Source of the DNA: Welwitschia mirabilis
Lineage: Eukaryota > Gnetophyta > Gnetopsida > Welwitschiales
Length of the DNA stretch: 64,000 nt
Reading direction: 5' to 3'
Assembly (NCBI GenBank): GCA_051453625.1
Contig: JBOZIK010000001.1
Coordinates: forward strand, 136,182,169-136,246,168
Positions 35,470 through 47,150 of the stretch are shown here, piece after piece. The position numbers and the translations under genes are program-made. The notes below the pieces were generated by a model. The model ran no database searches. It was not told the DNA's origin and saw only the letters and a program-made list of their open reading frames with translations. The stretch's first letter is position 1; each line of letters starts with the position of its first letter.

Positions 35470-36960
35470 TTAGACATTTCTAATGATTGAGTCCAAAGAA
35501 TGATCCTTGAGTTTTTTGATTTCTAGTATTGTCTTATCTCTTGAGTTGTCTCTGTTATGGTAGAAAGAAGAAGGAACTAAATTTTTATCATGTTCAAAGG
35601 ATTTTAAAGTATCAGGAACATCATGAATTTTCACATTTATAGATTCTTCCATATGAAGAGTGCACTTGTTAAATACTCTATAACCTCTACTCGATTGAGA
35701 GTACCACAAGAAAATTCCTTTATCAGATTTAAAGTTAAATTTAGATAANNNNNNNNNNNNNNNNNNNNNNNNNNNNNNNNNNNNNNNNNNNNNNNNNNNN
35801 NNNNNNNNNNNNNNNNNNNNNNNNNNNNNNNNNNNNNNNNNNNNNNNNNNNNNNNNNNNNNNNNNNNNNNNNNNNNNNNNNNNNNNNNNNNNNNNNNNNN
35901 NNNNNNNNNNNNNNNNNNNNNNNNNNNNNNNNNNNNNNNNNNNNNNNNNNNNNNNNNNNNNNNNNNNNNNNNNNNNNNNNNNNNNNNNNNNTCTTGAGCT
36001 ATCTCTGTTATGGTAGAAAGAAGAAGGAACTAAATTTTTATCAGGTTCAAAGGATTTTGAGGTATTAGGAACATCATGAATTTCAAAATTTATAGATTCT
36101 TTCATATGAAGAGTGCATTTGTTAAATACTCTATAAACTCTACTCGATTGAGAGTACCACAAGAAAATTCCTTTATCAGATTTAAAGTTAAATTTAGATA
36201 AATCCTCTCTATCTTTTAGAATGAAGAACTTACTTCCAAAGATTTTGAAATGATATATATTTGAATTCTTTCCTTTCTAGAGTTTATAAAGAATTTTAGA
36301 AGTTATAGGTCTTAAATAAACTTTGTTTGAAATATGACATGCTATGTTCACTGCTCCAGCCCAAAATCTATTTGAAATATCTTTGTCATTTAACATAACT
36401 CTTGCCATATCTAATAGTGTTTAATTTTTTCCTTTAAGTATTCCATTTTGTTGAGGATTATTTAGAGATGAGAATTCATGGTCAATTCCATTTGAGTTGC
36501 AATAATATTTGAATCTTTCATTTTCAAACTCTCTACCATGATTACTTTAAATCTTTTTAATTACATATCCCTTTTTAGTTTGTAGTTTTTTTACAAATTC
36601 TAATAAAGTTGTTATAAGTATTAGATTTAGCATGAAGAAAGGCTACCCAAGAAAATCTAGAAAAATCATTAACCATGACTAAAAAACATCTTTTTCCAGA
36701 TAAGATTGCTGTTTGAATAGAGCTAACTAAATCCATATGAATTATATCTAATGGCTTACTAGTAGTAATATTACTAATTCTTTTATGAGAAGCTATGGTT
36801 TTTTTCCTTTTTTGGCATATGTCACATAAGCCTTTGTGAGTGATAAAAAGTTTTTGAAGACCTCTAACAATCTCATCACAACATATTTTTTTAAAAATTT
36901 GAAAGCTAATTTGATCTAAACTTTAATGCCAAATAATACATTCTTGAATATAAGAAGAAA
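35470..36960 (-). pseudogene. Cop2 integrase remnant (copia type)
   Basis: Minus-strand reading gives CDEIVRGLQKL and LCDICQKRKKT (zinc-binding region), KPLDIIHMDLV (first catalytic Asp kept), SRFSWVAFLHAKS, then SNHGREFENERF (second Asp replaced by Asn). After it come NPQQNGILKGKN (catalytic Glu replaced by Lys) and MARVMLNDKDISNRFWA. The C-terminal part is open at 35470-35748 and again after the gap, but those two stretches (35539-35748 and 35992-36201) are duplicates of one 210-base segment across the 243-N gap. The enzyme inserted the cDNA; with two of three acidic residues lost it is inactive. It lies between protease and RT, as in copia. Confidence 0.9.
35539..36201. repeat. Gap-flanking duplication: 210 bp on each side of 243 N
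   Basis: 35539-35748 and 35992-36201, in the Cop2 integrase C-terminus, are equal in length and differ by about ten substitutions. Confidence 0.9.
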
Positions 36961-37099
36961 GAAAAATACAATTACTTGACTGCTTTAAATAGTAAACATT
37001 TTATTTTTAGTTTCTACAAGTAATAGCTGATCCATTTTACCATGTTTTACTATACACTTATTTTCATCAAACGATACTTTATGACCTTTATTATAAATT

Positions 37100-37490
37100 T
37101 AACTAATGCTTAACATATTATGCTTTATGCCATTCACAAATAACATGTTATGAATATTAGGTAAATTACCTGCACTGATGCTTCCAATCCCTTCATTNNN
37201 NNNNNNNNNNNNNNNNNNNNNNNNNNNNNNNNNNNNNNNNNNNNNNNNNNNNNNNNNNNNNNNNNNNNNNNNNNNNNNNNNNNNNNNNNNNNNNNNNCAT
37301 GTTATAAATATTAGGTAAATTACCTCCACTAATGCTTCCAATCCCTTCATTTTAAGCTCTTTCATTATTATCAAATGACACTTCTCCTCCATCATATTAC
37401 TTGAATTTAATGAATTTATAATTATCACCTGTCATATATCTAAAGTAACCACTATCAAGATAGAAGAAAGAACGATTAGTTGCTTTTAAA
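37100..37490 (-). pseudogene. Cop2 aspartic protease remnant
   Basis: The active-site triplet is intact: FYLDSGYFRYMTGDNYKF on the minus strand, with DSG at 37448-37456. Downstream are DGGEVSFDNN, GIGSISAGNLPNIHNM and VNGIKHNMLSIS, the flap and C-terminal strands of copia proteases. The usual Cys after DSG is Tyr. A 100-N gap (37198-37297) lies in the domain with 54 bases repeated on each side. The protease would cleave the polyprotein into capsid and enzymes. Confidence 0.88.
37144..37351. repeat. Gap-flanking duplication: 54 bp on each side of 100 N
   Basis: 37144-37197 and 37298-37351, in the Cop2 protease. Confidence 0.88.
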
Positions 37491-38386
37491 GCCATTTGAA
37501 TTAATAGGCTTTTGTTAAGGACTTTGTAATCCATCTCATGCATTTTTTTTTGTTTAAATTTAGATTAGACTTTAGAGAGAAGATAAACTTAAAATCTAGC
37601 ATGGAGTGAGAAAGCCAACTTTTGTGAAAAATACAATCAATCTTCGAGTAACCCTTTTGTTATAATAATGGCAGGTAATATTTGCTAAAGAGTATTTGGA
37701 ATTTAATTTAGACAAGGATTTAAGATAAGAAACATAATAAGTATAAAGAAAACTAGAAGAATGTTTATTAAACAAAGTTCCTTTAGCCAGTGATGAATTT
37801 GAGTCAANNNNNNNNNNNNNNNNNNNNNNNNNNNNNNNNNNNNNNNNNNNNNNNNNNNNNNNNNNNNNNNNNNNNNNNNNNNNNNNNNNNNNNNNNNNNN
37901 NNNNNNNNNNNNNNNNNNNNNNNNNNNNNNNNNNNNNNNNNNNNNNNNNNNNNNNNNNNNNNNNNNNNNNNNNNNNNNNNNNNNNNNNNNNNNNNNNNNN
38001 NNNNNNNNNNNNNNNNNNNNNNNNNNNNNNNNNNNNNNNNNNNNNNNNNNNNNNNNNNNNNNNNNNAAAGCCATGTGAATTAAAAGGCTTTTTTTTAAGG
38101 ACTTTGTAATCCACCTCATGCATTTTTTTTTGTTTGAATTTGGATTAGACTTTGGAGAGAAGATAAACTTGGAATCTAGCATGGAGTGAGAAAGCCAACT
38201 TTTGTGAAAAATACAATCAATCTTCGAGGAACCCTTTTGTTATAATAATGGTAGGTAATATTTGCTAAAGAGTATTTAAAATTTAATTTATATAAGGATT
38301 TAAGATAAGAAACATAATACGTATAAATAAAACTAGAAGAATGTTTACTAAACAAAGTCCCTTTAGAAGTGATGAATTTGAGTCAA
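37488..38386. repeat. Gap-flanking duplication: 320 bp on each side of 259 N
   Basis: 37488-37807 and 38067-38386, in the Cop2 gag tail, are equal in length and a few per cent diverged. Confidence 0.9.
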
Positions 38387-39660
38387 GTGTGTTTTTTTAA
38401 ATATCTAATTTTTCTTTCTCTAAACTTTAACTTATCTAAAATATTTTTATTTTCTTTCTTAAAATTTTTTACTCTAAGAACCAGATTTTAACATTCCATA
38501 TAGTATTCCACTTCTATTTCACTGAGTAAATCATTACTATCAAAAAAATCAATGGTGGGTGAGGAACATACCTTTTCATCTATAAAAGCCATGAGATAAA
38601 TTCCACCTCACTTTGAATCTGAGTTCTGTTTGTTCTCACTTTCTTCATCATTGCATGTTGCTGATAAGACTTTCTTCCCTTTTGTTTTTATCATTCTTTT
38701 GATCCTTTGGAAAAATACTTGATGTGTGATCAAAACCCTTGCAGGAGTATCATTGGATATCTCGTTGTCCCTCCTATATTCTTCATGGTGTTCTCCTAGA
38801 TTAACCTCCATTTTTCCTTTACTACATCAAGTGTCTGAATCTTTTAGCTAAAAGAGTCCCTTCATCTTTACTTTCTGGTTCTTGGTCGGATCCTTCCTTG
38901 ATATCAGAGCTCTCAAGAGCAACTATCAATGCTACACTTTTCTCCTTCTACTTTCTAAACTTTAGTTTAAATATGTAAATATTTTCTTAGAGATCATCCA
39001 TCTTCATGATATTTAGATCCTTGTTTTCTTTGATTGTTATTACTTTGAACTCAAATCTCTTGAGTAGGAATCTTAATGCTTTGCGTACTACTCTCGACTC
39101 CTCGATAATTTCACCNNNNNNNNNNNNNNNNNNNNNNNNNNNNNNNNNNNNNNNNNNNNNNNNNNNNNNNNNNNNNNNNNNNNNNNNNNNNNNNNNNNNN
39201 NNNNNNNNNNNNNNNAATTTCACCTAGGCCATGCACAGAATTAACAATATTTGTTAGTTTTGTGAAAAACTCATTTATACCTTTATCTTGTTCTATCTTG
39301 ATATCTTTGAACTAAGTGATAAGCATCTGAAGTTTAGCCTGCTTCACTAGGTTAGTTCCTTTATGAGTAGTTTGTAAGATGTCCCAAGCTTCTTTTGCTA
39401 TGGTGCAATTTACTACTCATTTGAAACCTTTTGGATCTATGGCACAGAAATTGTTATTTAGTCCTTTAAATTACAAGATGTTGCTAANNNNNNNNNNACA
39501 GGATCCTATATAATAGGAAGACAATAGCCGTTAGTGATAGACTCCGATATCATAAGGCTAATGTATTACACAAATACCATCATTTTTGCCTTCCAATAAT
39601 CATAGTTGGCTACTTCAAAGAAGGGAGGTCTTATAATACAATTTCCTTCCAAGGGTTAAC
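37491..39660 (-). pseudogene. Cop2 gag remnant
   Basis: The N-terminal block RPPFFEVANYDYWKAKMMVF lies near 39600-39650 on the minus strand, as in copia gags that begin with a 'P.F.G.NY.YWK..M' motif. After a 10-N gap comes the UBN2 part: AKEAWDILQTTHKGTNLVK, LQMLITQFKDIKI and FFTKLTNIVNSVHGLGE (39215-39470). Then KALRFLLKRFEFKVITIKEN and an acidic stretch lead to a damaged CCHC knuckle within 38608-38811 (first Cys is now a stop, last Cys is Phe). A coiled-coil-like Lys/Glu region and a long tail follow towards the protease. Gaps at 39116 and 37808 have duplicated flanks (9 and 320 bases). Gag forms the particle and binds RNA. Confidence 0.87.
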
Positions 39661-39714
39661 TTATTTTCTAAGGTTGATTAAAGCAAAGATCTGTTCATAT
39701 CTGTTGCTCAATCT

Positions 39715-39727
39715 TATTCTGATAACA
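39715..39727 (-). other. Cop2 primer binding site (Met-tRNA-like)
   Basis: The minus strand reads TGTTATCAGAATA, matching TGGTATCAGAGC at all but three positions, two bases inside the 5' LTR. Confidence 0.85.
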
Positions 39728-40177
39728 ATTGAAAAGTACATATCAACCCTAGATGGGGTGAATAAATCATAAGCAAAATATTCATCCACTTCAAAGACCT
39801 ACAAATAAAATTCAAACACATTACCAAAAATCACAAAATATTTTAATGGTGAATAGACACCACCTTTCAGTTCTTAGACCACCTATCTCTAACTGGGATC
39901 GATTAATCTCAAAAGTTAATTTCAGGCTTACCATAAATCTATACATTCATTAGAGAATTTTGGGACTTATCCACAACCATGAAGGAAAGTGTATAAATAA
40001 AGTGCACAAATGCACAATTATTTTCCATAGGAACAAATGGTACTACAGGCTCTTATAAGTGATGGTATAAAGAGAATCTCCCAAAAAAAATCTAAATTCA
40101 TAGTTGTTCAATTACAAAATGATTGATGTAACAGTTCAATATCAAAAGAGGTAACCTTTATTTTAGAAGTAAAGGTA

Positions 40178-40186
40178 CTTAAATAG
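40178..40186 (-). promoter_or_regulatory. Cop2 5' LTR TATA-like box
   Basis: CTATTTAAG on the minus strand, preceded by the conserved AGCTACT. It is present in both LTRs (30837-30845). Confidence 0.6.
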
Positions 40187-40188
40187 AG

Positions 40189-40366
40189 TAGCTATAAAAG
40201 TTAGCTATTTGAAAAAAAGAAGAATACNNNNNNNNNNNNNNNNNNNNNNNNNNNNNNNNNNNNNNNNNNNNNNNNNNNNNNNNNNNNNNNNNNNNNNNNN
40301 NNNNNNNNNNNNNNNNNNNNNNNNNNNTAGCTATAAAAGTTAGCTATTTGGAAAAAAGAAGAAGAC
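40189..40366. repeat. Gap-flanking duplication: 39 bp on each side of 100 N
   Basis: 40189-40227 and 40328-40366, in the Cop2 5' LTR. Confidence 0.85.
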
Positions 40367-41137
40367 TATTGTAATGGATTCTGCACTTCTTGATGAATTG
40401 TAAAAGTATAACAGTTATATTTGTAATACATTGGGTTAATCTCAAAATAGACTTGGTCATCTTAGTATTTGGTTTCACTTTTTCATTTAGTTCGGTCATC
40501 CTTCCTTGATTCAGATTTGTTACTATTGAATAGCAACATTCAGTCATCCTTCAATAATTCATTCAGTTTCCCTTTCTTGATGCAGATTCATTAGTCTGTT
40601 GTATAAGAACATTTGGTTACCCTTTAATAAATATAGGGTCAACCTTATTTAGATCATCCTAACTTGAAATACCAGTCAATATTATTATGGTCGATTCTGG
40701 GTAGTATGCAGTCATTCTTAATTAAATACTTAGTTGTTCTTACTATCAGTAGACTAAAATTTTTATATTGTAGTTCATTCACCCTTTATTATATGATTGG
40801 TTTCCTGCTTTTGTCTTAGTCTATTACAGATTTAAAATTTGGTTAACCTATGCAACATGCATGGTCACCTGTGCTGGAACCAGTCTTCATCTGATTAACA
40901 ATTCGGTCGCCTTGTCTTAGAAGCTCATTCACTCGATACTGAAGCAGTTTTATCTTACTAATAGTCTAGTTTCCTTAGTAATTTCATACAGTCATGCACT
41001 TAATGTTTAGTGTATGTATATATAATAGGTCGATCACCCAGATTTATATAGCAGTCACCCAGTGCTGAAAAATCTTTGCATAATAACTAGCTCCATAAAA
41101 ACTCATTAATTTGATCAATAATAATAGGTTCTCAACA

Positions 41138-41142
41138 AAGAA
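41138..41142. other. Cop2 target site duplication, right
   Basis: AAGAA, identical to 30175-30179. Confidence 0.85.
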
Positions 41143-41627
41143 TAAAGAAAGAAAACAAGGGTGCTAGAATGCTATTTTAGCTACCTCTTCAAAGTTGATT
41201 AAGATTATAAGAATAAACTACTTTTAAAAAATCTAGTGTTCTTTGTGTTATTTTTGTTTTACTTTTTTCTTTCTATTCTTTTCATGTTCGAATTCTTATC
41301 TTATTATAAGAATAGAGTTGTAAACATTAGAATTCTACTCATATCATCTCCCAAAGGATGATAAATATCCACTAATAATTATATTATTTTTCTTATTTAT
41401 GTTTTTAGGGCTTATACTAGAATGGCTTCTATAAGAAACATTGAATGCTAATGGAATATGAGAGCATCCTTTGTTCATTGGTTTGAACTATGCTTACTAG
41501 AAATTCTAGATGTTCATCTTTCTTTAATCCTTAGTGTTGACATTTATGACATATTTAAAAGTTGGTGCTCTCTATCTATAGAAGTAGATTCTAGCAATAA
41601 CATATCTTTGAGATCTAGAAGCAAGTC
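41143..41627. other. Spacer between Cop2 and Ath2
   Basis: About 485 bp without a recognisable feature. A 64-codon plus-strand frame starts at 41458, but it runs into the Ath2 LTR and matches nothing I know. Confidence 0.6.
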
Positions 41628-42714
41628 TGATTGTCTCCCAGGTGTGAATTAGAGATATGTTTTTACTTTAGGAATTTAACCTATTCCTAGCATAAGACAT
41701 ACAGTAGTATAGGGTAAAATCCAAATTTCATAAGCTAGTAAACAAATTAAAAATTGAAAAGATTTACTTCTTCAAAAGAGAAAGAAATGGTTTTTTGGAT
41801 TTTTTTAATTAAGTAAAATAAAATTGATAATGCACATAATGGGATGAAATGAATGACATGTAATGAAAGTGTAAAATGCAATGCATGAAAATTAAAGTAA
41901 CCTAAATGTAATTAACATAACTAATTATACCAAATTCTTGTCATCCAAGTTGGCCCTTATATCCTATATCAATATCAAATCTAATCTATTATAGTATTAA
42001 ATTACTACCAACATAAGATATAAGGAATACAAAGTAAGATATAATTAAGAGAAATAAAGCACACTTTATTATGCAAAATATAATTTTATACATCCACTTA
42101 TAAGTAATTACCTCTTAATGAAGGATACTCAGATCAATACTAAGAGTAGATCTTCCCACATGTAAATGGATTCCTTACTTAAAAATTCTCCAATGTCATA
42201 AGCAATTTTAATGCTTGAAAGATGCTTACAAATGAGGGATAAAGGCCCTTTTATATAAGAGGGTGGGGGTTGATATGGTCAAGATCTTTTGACTTATAGT
42301 AGTAGGTGATAGTTGTAATGTTTATCATACAGCCTAGGTAGGATGGATAAGATTCCTCATCTTGTAACACTCGGTTGAATCTTCATATTCTTATGTTAGG
42401 TGGAGTGTGTCATGATGAGTTCAAAACTTGGCCTTTAAATGATGATACCTCTATCAACTAATGCTATCATCATGTTTCTTCAATATCATTACCATGTTAT
42501 TAGCACATGTCACTATCATGTATCTTCTACAGCACTGCAACATGCTATGTGATTTTCTCAAATGCTCAATAATTACTTAGTTTTAATCTAAATTTTATAT
42601 ATATGTTTAGTCCTTGACATGGAAAATGCTTAATTTGAATCACTAAGCTCATTAAAAGTTCCTATAACCACACACAAAACCACCATTACATATGTCCAAG
42701 TTGGTCATCTAACA
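41628..42714 (-). repeat. Ath2 3' LTR
   Basis: 1087 bp, beginning TGTTAGATGACC on the minus strand and ending CA. A strong TATA box (TTATATAAAAGGGCC on the minus strand) lies at 42244-42258. It matches the right LTR and, more distantly, the Ath1 LTRs. Confidence 0.9.
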
Positions 42715-42726
42715 TTACCCCTAACT
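42715..42726 (-). other. Ath2 polypurine tract
   Basis: The minus strand reads AGTTAGGGGTAA next to the 3' LTR. The position fits, though the tract has decayed compared with Ath1. Confidence 0.6.
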
Positions 42727-44550
42727 TAGTGTTTGTGAGTCCCTAATAAAGCAAGTGGAAAACCATGTAAGCGATCCAACTTAGATAGGAGATAAAAGAT
42801 AACAGTTCAAAATGATTGCATTACTAAACATAAAGTGTATCTCATTCAAAATAGTCATCACAAAGAGATATGCATTAAGTTCAAACATATGACTTGAGTT
42901 TATGACAAACATAATTCCATATAAAATTATATTTCTAAAACATTTAATGAACTACTTCTTAAAAGTTCCATATAAATTACCCCCTACTAGAGTCATCCAT
43001 GCATTGGAAAAAAATCTAGTAGAATAAGAACAAGGTACTTTAGCATCTAAAATATGCAAAACATGCATGAAGAATAAAATATCATCTAAAATAAAGTGCA
43101 TATAATCTTAAAGGACCAAAAAAAATAGAAAAGGAAATCAAAAAAAACTAAACTAGGAATGAGGTAAAAGGTGGAATAGACGAATGGTGAAAGGAGAAGA
43201 TGGTCAACATGGGTAAATGACTAGAATACTGGAAAAGAATAAGTTAACTTAATAAGTGAGTGTAAGTATAACTTTGAAATATCTAAAAAAACAACCATGA
43301 AAGTACTAACTATAAATAGATAAAAATGAATATATGAAGAAGATTGAGTGACTACACACTGAATGCTAACCTAGTAATATACATTGGTATATGTCATAAA
43401 GCTACTTGATATTGAAAATGTGTAGTTCAATACTAAGCAACATAGAGAATTATATAAAAAATACACTAATTAAGATAACAGCTAATGTTTATCTTGCAAA
43501 GCATTAATGTAATGTTAGGACTATAATTCAATCTTATCATTACCTATAATGGTAAATGATACCCTGTTAATTTACCTCTTAATGATCACTATGCTATGAA
43601 GTTTTATTAAGTCTATGAGGTATTAGAAAACATCATCTATGATGATGAGGGGAGTGCAAACACTACTAAAAGAGTAAGAACCCATAGGATGAAGACAGAT
43701 CATAACTAGTTAACCCTCTAGTAAAGTTCCCACAGCTACCATCGTACACTGCTAAAGGTCCCTCTTAAGAAAATTTGCCTTGATGTACTTGTGGTAGGAC
43801 GTCATAGTATTTTTTTTCTTTTTCTTTCTTTCTTTTCTTTTATTTTATTCTCTCTCTTCCCCTTTTCCACATCCACACCCCCCTCCCTCGCTCCCTCCTT
43901 TTTTATTTCTCTTTTTTTTAATTATTTTTAAAGAAAGTACATTACTACATCCATTGACCAAAAATTTCTATATTGAGTGATGATTGAAAAGGTAAATTAA
44001 AAAGTATAATATTAAAGGCAAGTGTTAGATTTAACATAATCGATGCTTAAGTAAAACATCATGTGTATTAGCACTCATAGACATGAAAATGTCTTTAATA
44101 TTAGATGAAATCCACTCTTTATCACTCTAAGCATCTAAAATTAAAATTACTTTTATGATAACTAAAATGAATTTTAGCATAAAACCAAGTGAATTGATGA
44201 TTAAGTACCAAAATAACTCAATCAAAGTATCTGACTAAGTAATCATTTAGATGATGGTAAAGGGAAGATCCTTCTCTTAGTTAAGGGAATCTTTCAAGTC
44301 AATTTATTCTATCATATTTATAGCGAAATGAAAATTATCAAATGATTGATAGACTTTTAACCATTGTCCATTAACATTTAGTTTTTCCTCAATCTTTAGA
44401 TCAAAAATCTCAAATAAGCCATTAGAATGTACCTTCACTATAGGATAAGATCCTAATTGATTAAAAGTTAACTTGTTGTAAATAGCCTTAGCTTAATCAT
44501 TATGAATGAGTTATTTATGAATATCACAAGTTTATTTTTCATCAAGATAA
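42727..44550 (-). other. Ath2 3' non-coding region with pyrimidine tract
   Basis: The first kilobase is homologous to 9160-10180 of Ath1. At 43808-43925 is a long homopyrimidine tract on the plus strand (T- and C-runs, including CCCCCCTCCCTCGCTCCCTCC). No env-like ORF is recognisable. Confidence 0.65.
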
Positions 44551-44599
44551 TGCAATTGTGCCAGTCGATATTGAAGATTATCATCAAGATTAAGAAGAT

Positions 44600-45330
44600 T
44601 ATTTAATGCACTATTTTATATGAGTTGTATCATGCATCAACTAGAAGAATACAAGTCTTCCCATAAATAAGTTCATATGAAGAGAAACCACAGAAATTAT
44701 GTCAAGATGTATGATAAATCCAAGGAACATCATTAAGTTTGAGAGACCATGATTTTTTATTCTTTAACACAAGTTTTTGGAGCACATTTTTTATTTTTAT
44801 ATTAGAGTTCTTGTTTGGCCATTATTTTAATTATGGTAATCATTAGCAATTCTATGTTCTATTCCTACTAAAAGAAGAAGTTTCCTAAGGATTTTGTTTA
44901 TGAAATGAGTTTCTTAATCACTAATCAAAATCTTTGAAAAATCAAACTTATGAAAGCTATTTGAATAAAGTAAATGACATATATTTTTGGCATTATTAAA
45001 ATGAGAGGACCTGCCTCAGTCCATCTAGTCACATAATCAACAACCATCAGAATGTAGTTTTTATTATACGAAGATGGTTTTAAAGGGCTTGTGAAATCAA
45101 TATCCCAATAATCAAAGGGTTCATGTTCCAAAATAGGTTATAAGGACATGTCTTGTATTTTAGAAGACCTTCCAAAGTGTTGACAAGCATCAAATCTTCT
45201 AGAAAAGTCAAAAGAGTATTTAAAAAGAGTGGATCATTAACACAGTAAATGTAAACTTTTCATAGCTATTTTTTACCATCAAAGTATTCACCACATACCC
45301 CACCATGACATAAAGTTAGGATATCTTTTT
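44600..45330 (-). pseudogene. Ath2 integrase remnant (gypsy type)
   Basis: A 68-codon frame at 44925-45131 reads PFDYWDIDFTSPLKPSSYN, then YILMVVDYVTRWTEA, the start of the gypsy integrase core with its first Asp kept. Upstream at 45281-45330 is LTLCHGGVCGEYFDGKK, part of the HHCC zinc region. Downstream, minus-strand fragments ETHFINK, GIEHRIANDYH and FSSYELIYGKTC continue the core and C-terminus across several frameshifts. The enzyme would have integrated the cDNA. It is the last pol domain before the 3' region, which is the gypsy arrangement. Confidence 0.87.
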
Positions 45331-45607
45331 ATTTCCATTTATGTACACACTTACACATGATTTGGTCTTCACATATACAGTACAAATTTAGTTCATATCA
45401 TTCATAATTCCCTATTCTATAAAAAAAATATTTTTGTTGATTTCTAGACTAATGATAAGGATTTTTCATGGTAACTAAGTAATTGACAATTTTTACATAC
45501 CATGGATGAATATGTTAAAAAGATATAAAGCAAAGTTGTTTAATTGCAAAGAGTTTCTTATTAAGAAAGGAATCTTCAATGGAAAGGTTAGGTGCAAAGT
45601 AAAGAGG

Positions 45608-45753
45608 CATTTTATCTTAAGTAATTTAAGNNNNNNNNNNNNNNNNNNNNNNNNNNNNNNNNNNNNNNNNNNNNNNNNNNNNNNNNNNNNNNNNNNNNNN
45701 NNNNNNNNNNNNNNNNNNNNNNNNNNNNNNCATTTTATCTTAAGTAATTTAAG
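45608..45753. repeat. Gap-flanking duplication: 23 bp on each side of 100 N
   Basis: 45608-45630 and 45731-45753 are identical. Confidence 0.85.
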
Positions 45754-45902
45754 ATAAATGGTCTATGACATAGTTGTTTAATGATGGTGAGATTAAATTC
45801 TTGAATTAATAATAACCATCTAATTAATCTATCACTAGAGTCCTTATTAGTTATAAGATAATAGATTATAGCATGATTAGTATAAACATTAGTATAAAAC
45901 CT

Positions 45903-46152
45903 AAGAAGCTAGTACCTAAGTTTGTGTAAACAAAATATAATTGCTAACATTTATTGCTCTATAGTTGTGTAGTTGAGNNNNNNNNNNNNNNNNNNNNNNN
46001 NNNNNNNNNNNNNNNNNNNNNNNNNNNNNNNNNNNNNNNNNNNNNNNNNNNNNNNNNNNNNNNNNNNNNNNNNNNNNAAGAAGCTAGTACCTAAGTTTGT
46101 GTAAACAAAATATAATTGCTAACATTTCTTTCTCTATAGTTGTGTAGTTGAG
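45903..46152. repeat. Gap-flanking duplication: 75 bp on each side of 100 N
   Basis: 45903-45977 and 46078-46152, in Ath2, differ at about three bases. Confidence 0.88.
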
Positions 46153-46318
46153 TTAAGCATAAAATATGGTTTTACTAATGTAGTTAATAACCTTATATCC
46201 CTTCTCATGCATTTTTCCCAACACACCACCTATGCCTATATTTCTTGCATTACACATTAATTCAAAATCCTTAGTCTAATCAGGACCTTCTATAATAAGC
46301 TTAGGTGTAATTTTGTTT

Positions 46319-47150
46319 TTAGATCATTAAAAGATTTTTGGTATTTTTAATTCCATCATATTTCACATCTTTTATGAGTAATAAATAAAGATGTTTACAA
46401 ACTTTGGCATAACCATTTATTAATATTTGATAAAAACCAACATGTCTAAGAAAATATCTAAGTTGTTTAACATTAAAAGATGGAGGAATGTTATGAATAA
46501 TGGTAATTTTAGCTGGGTCCATTTTCATGCCTTCACTTAAAATGTGATGGCTTAACACAAAACCATATTTTACTAGGAAATGACTTTTCTCTTAACTTAA
46601 GTATAGGCCACTTTCTATGCAATGATCTAAAACCTTTTCTAATCTCTCCATCGTTTGCTCAAAAGAACTCATAAAGATAGAAAAATCATCCATGAAAGTT
46701 TTAATATATTTCTCACTTAAGTCTAAAATTATTCCATCCTAGATCTTTGGAAGGTACCTGGTACATTTCATAAAGCAAAGTGCATTCTCATAAAGGAAAA
46801 GTCTTAAAGTATGAGGTAAAGGTTGTTTTGGCTTGATCCTCACTAGAAATGTAAACTTGGTTGTAGCCACTATACCTATTAAAAAAATAATAATGTAAGT
46901 GGCCTTAAATGTAGTCAAGTACATAATCAAGAAATGGTAATGGAAAATGGTCTTTCTTGCTTATCTTATTGAGTTTTCTAAAATCTATGTATACTCTCCA
47001 TTTTTCATCTTTCTTTGGCACCATAGTTAAGGGGCTAATTCTCTCACTATTAGAAATGACATATATAATTTAATGATTTCATATTTAACAATTAACTTAA
47101 TAACTAGATTAAATCTTCTTTAACGTTACCTAATTGGTTTAGCATTATCC
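46319..47150 (-). pseudogene. Ath2 reverse transcriptase remnant (gypsy, Athila-like)
   Basis: Minus-strand blocks are SPLTMVPKKDEKWRVYIDFR, KLNKISKKDHFPLPFLD, YSGYNQVYISSEDQAKTTF and the polymerase box FMDDFSIF, with FMDD at 46685-46696. Next come SSFEQTMERLEKVLDHCIESG-like sequence and the 79-codon frame 46319-46558, with GMKMDPAKITIIHNIPPSFN. FMDD in place of YVDD and the KDHFPLPF block are typical of the Athila group. Stops and frameshifts break the chain although the catalytic Asp pair is kept. Confidence 0.92.

Larger units (their letters stand above)
30180..41137 (-). mobile_element. Cop2: full-length Ty1/copia element with extra 3' ORF (Sirevirus-like)
   Basis: LTRs at 30180-31660 and 39730-41137 begin TGTTGAG on the minus strand and end CA. 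A perfect AAGAA duplication flanks the element. The PBS lies at 39715-39727 and the PPT at 31661-31676. Between them on the minus strand are gag, protease (DSG kept), integrase, RT (YVDD kept) and RNase H, then roughly 1.8 kb that includes an extra reading frame before the 3' LTR. The long LTRs, long gag and extra 3' ORF suggest the Sirevirus lineage, by inference only. LTRs differ by roughly 16% in a 110-base stretch compared by eye. Six gaps (30486, 34811, 35749, 37198, 37808, 40228) are flanked by exact-length duplications, so the true element is shorter than the coordinates suggest. Confidence 0.95.
39730..41137 (-). repeat. Cop2 5' LTR
   Basis: Matches 30180-31660. It begins TGTTGAGAACC on the minus strand and ends next to the PBS. 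It carries the same recurring GTCACC-like words. A 100-N gap at 40228-40327 has 39 duplicated bases on each side. Confidence 0.94.
45480..46300 (-). pseudogene. Ath2 RNase H remnant (gypsy type)
   Basis: On the minus strand, blocks such as NSTTQLQRKKMLAIIFCLHKF and [20 protein letters not shown] (X is a stop) occupy the position of the gypsy RNase H. Then [12 protein letters not shown] leads into the linker. Two gaps (45631-45730 and 45978-46077) sit in it with 23 and 75 bases duplicated on their sides. The frame has many stops. Assignment rests on order and on these blocks. Confidence 0.7.

Noticed and set aside
41458-41652. 64-codon ORF in the spacer between Cop2 and Ath2
   Set aside because: It extends across the LTR boundary of Ath2 and matches no family; I considered it as a copia gag N-terminus, but the expected blocks are absent.
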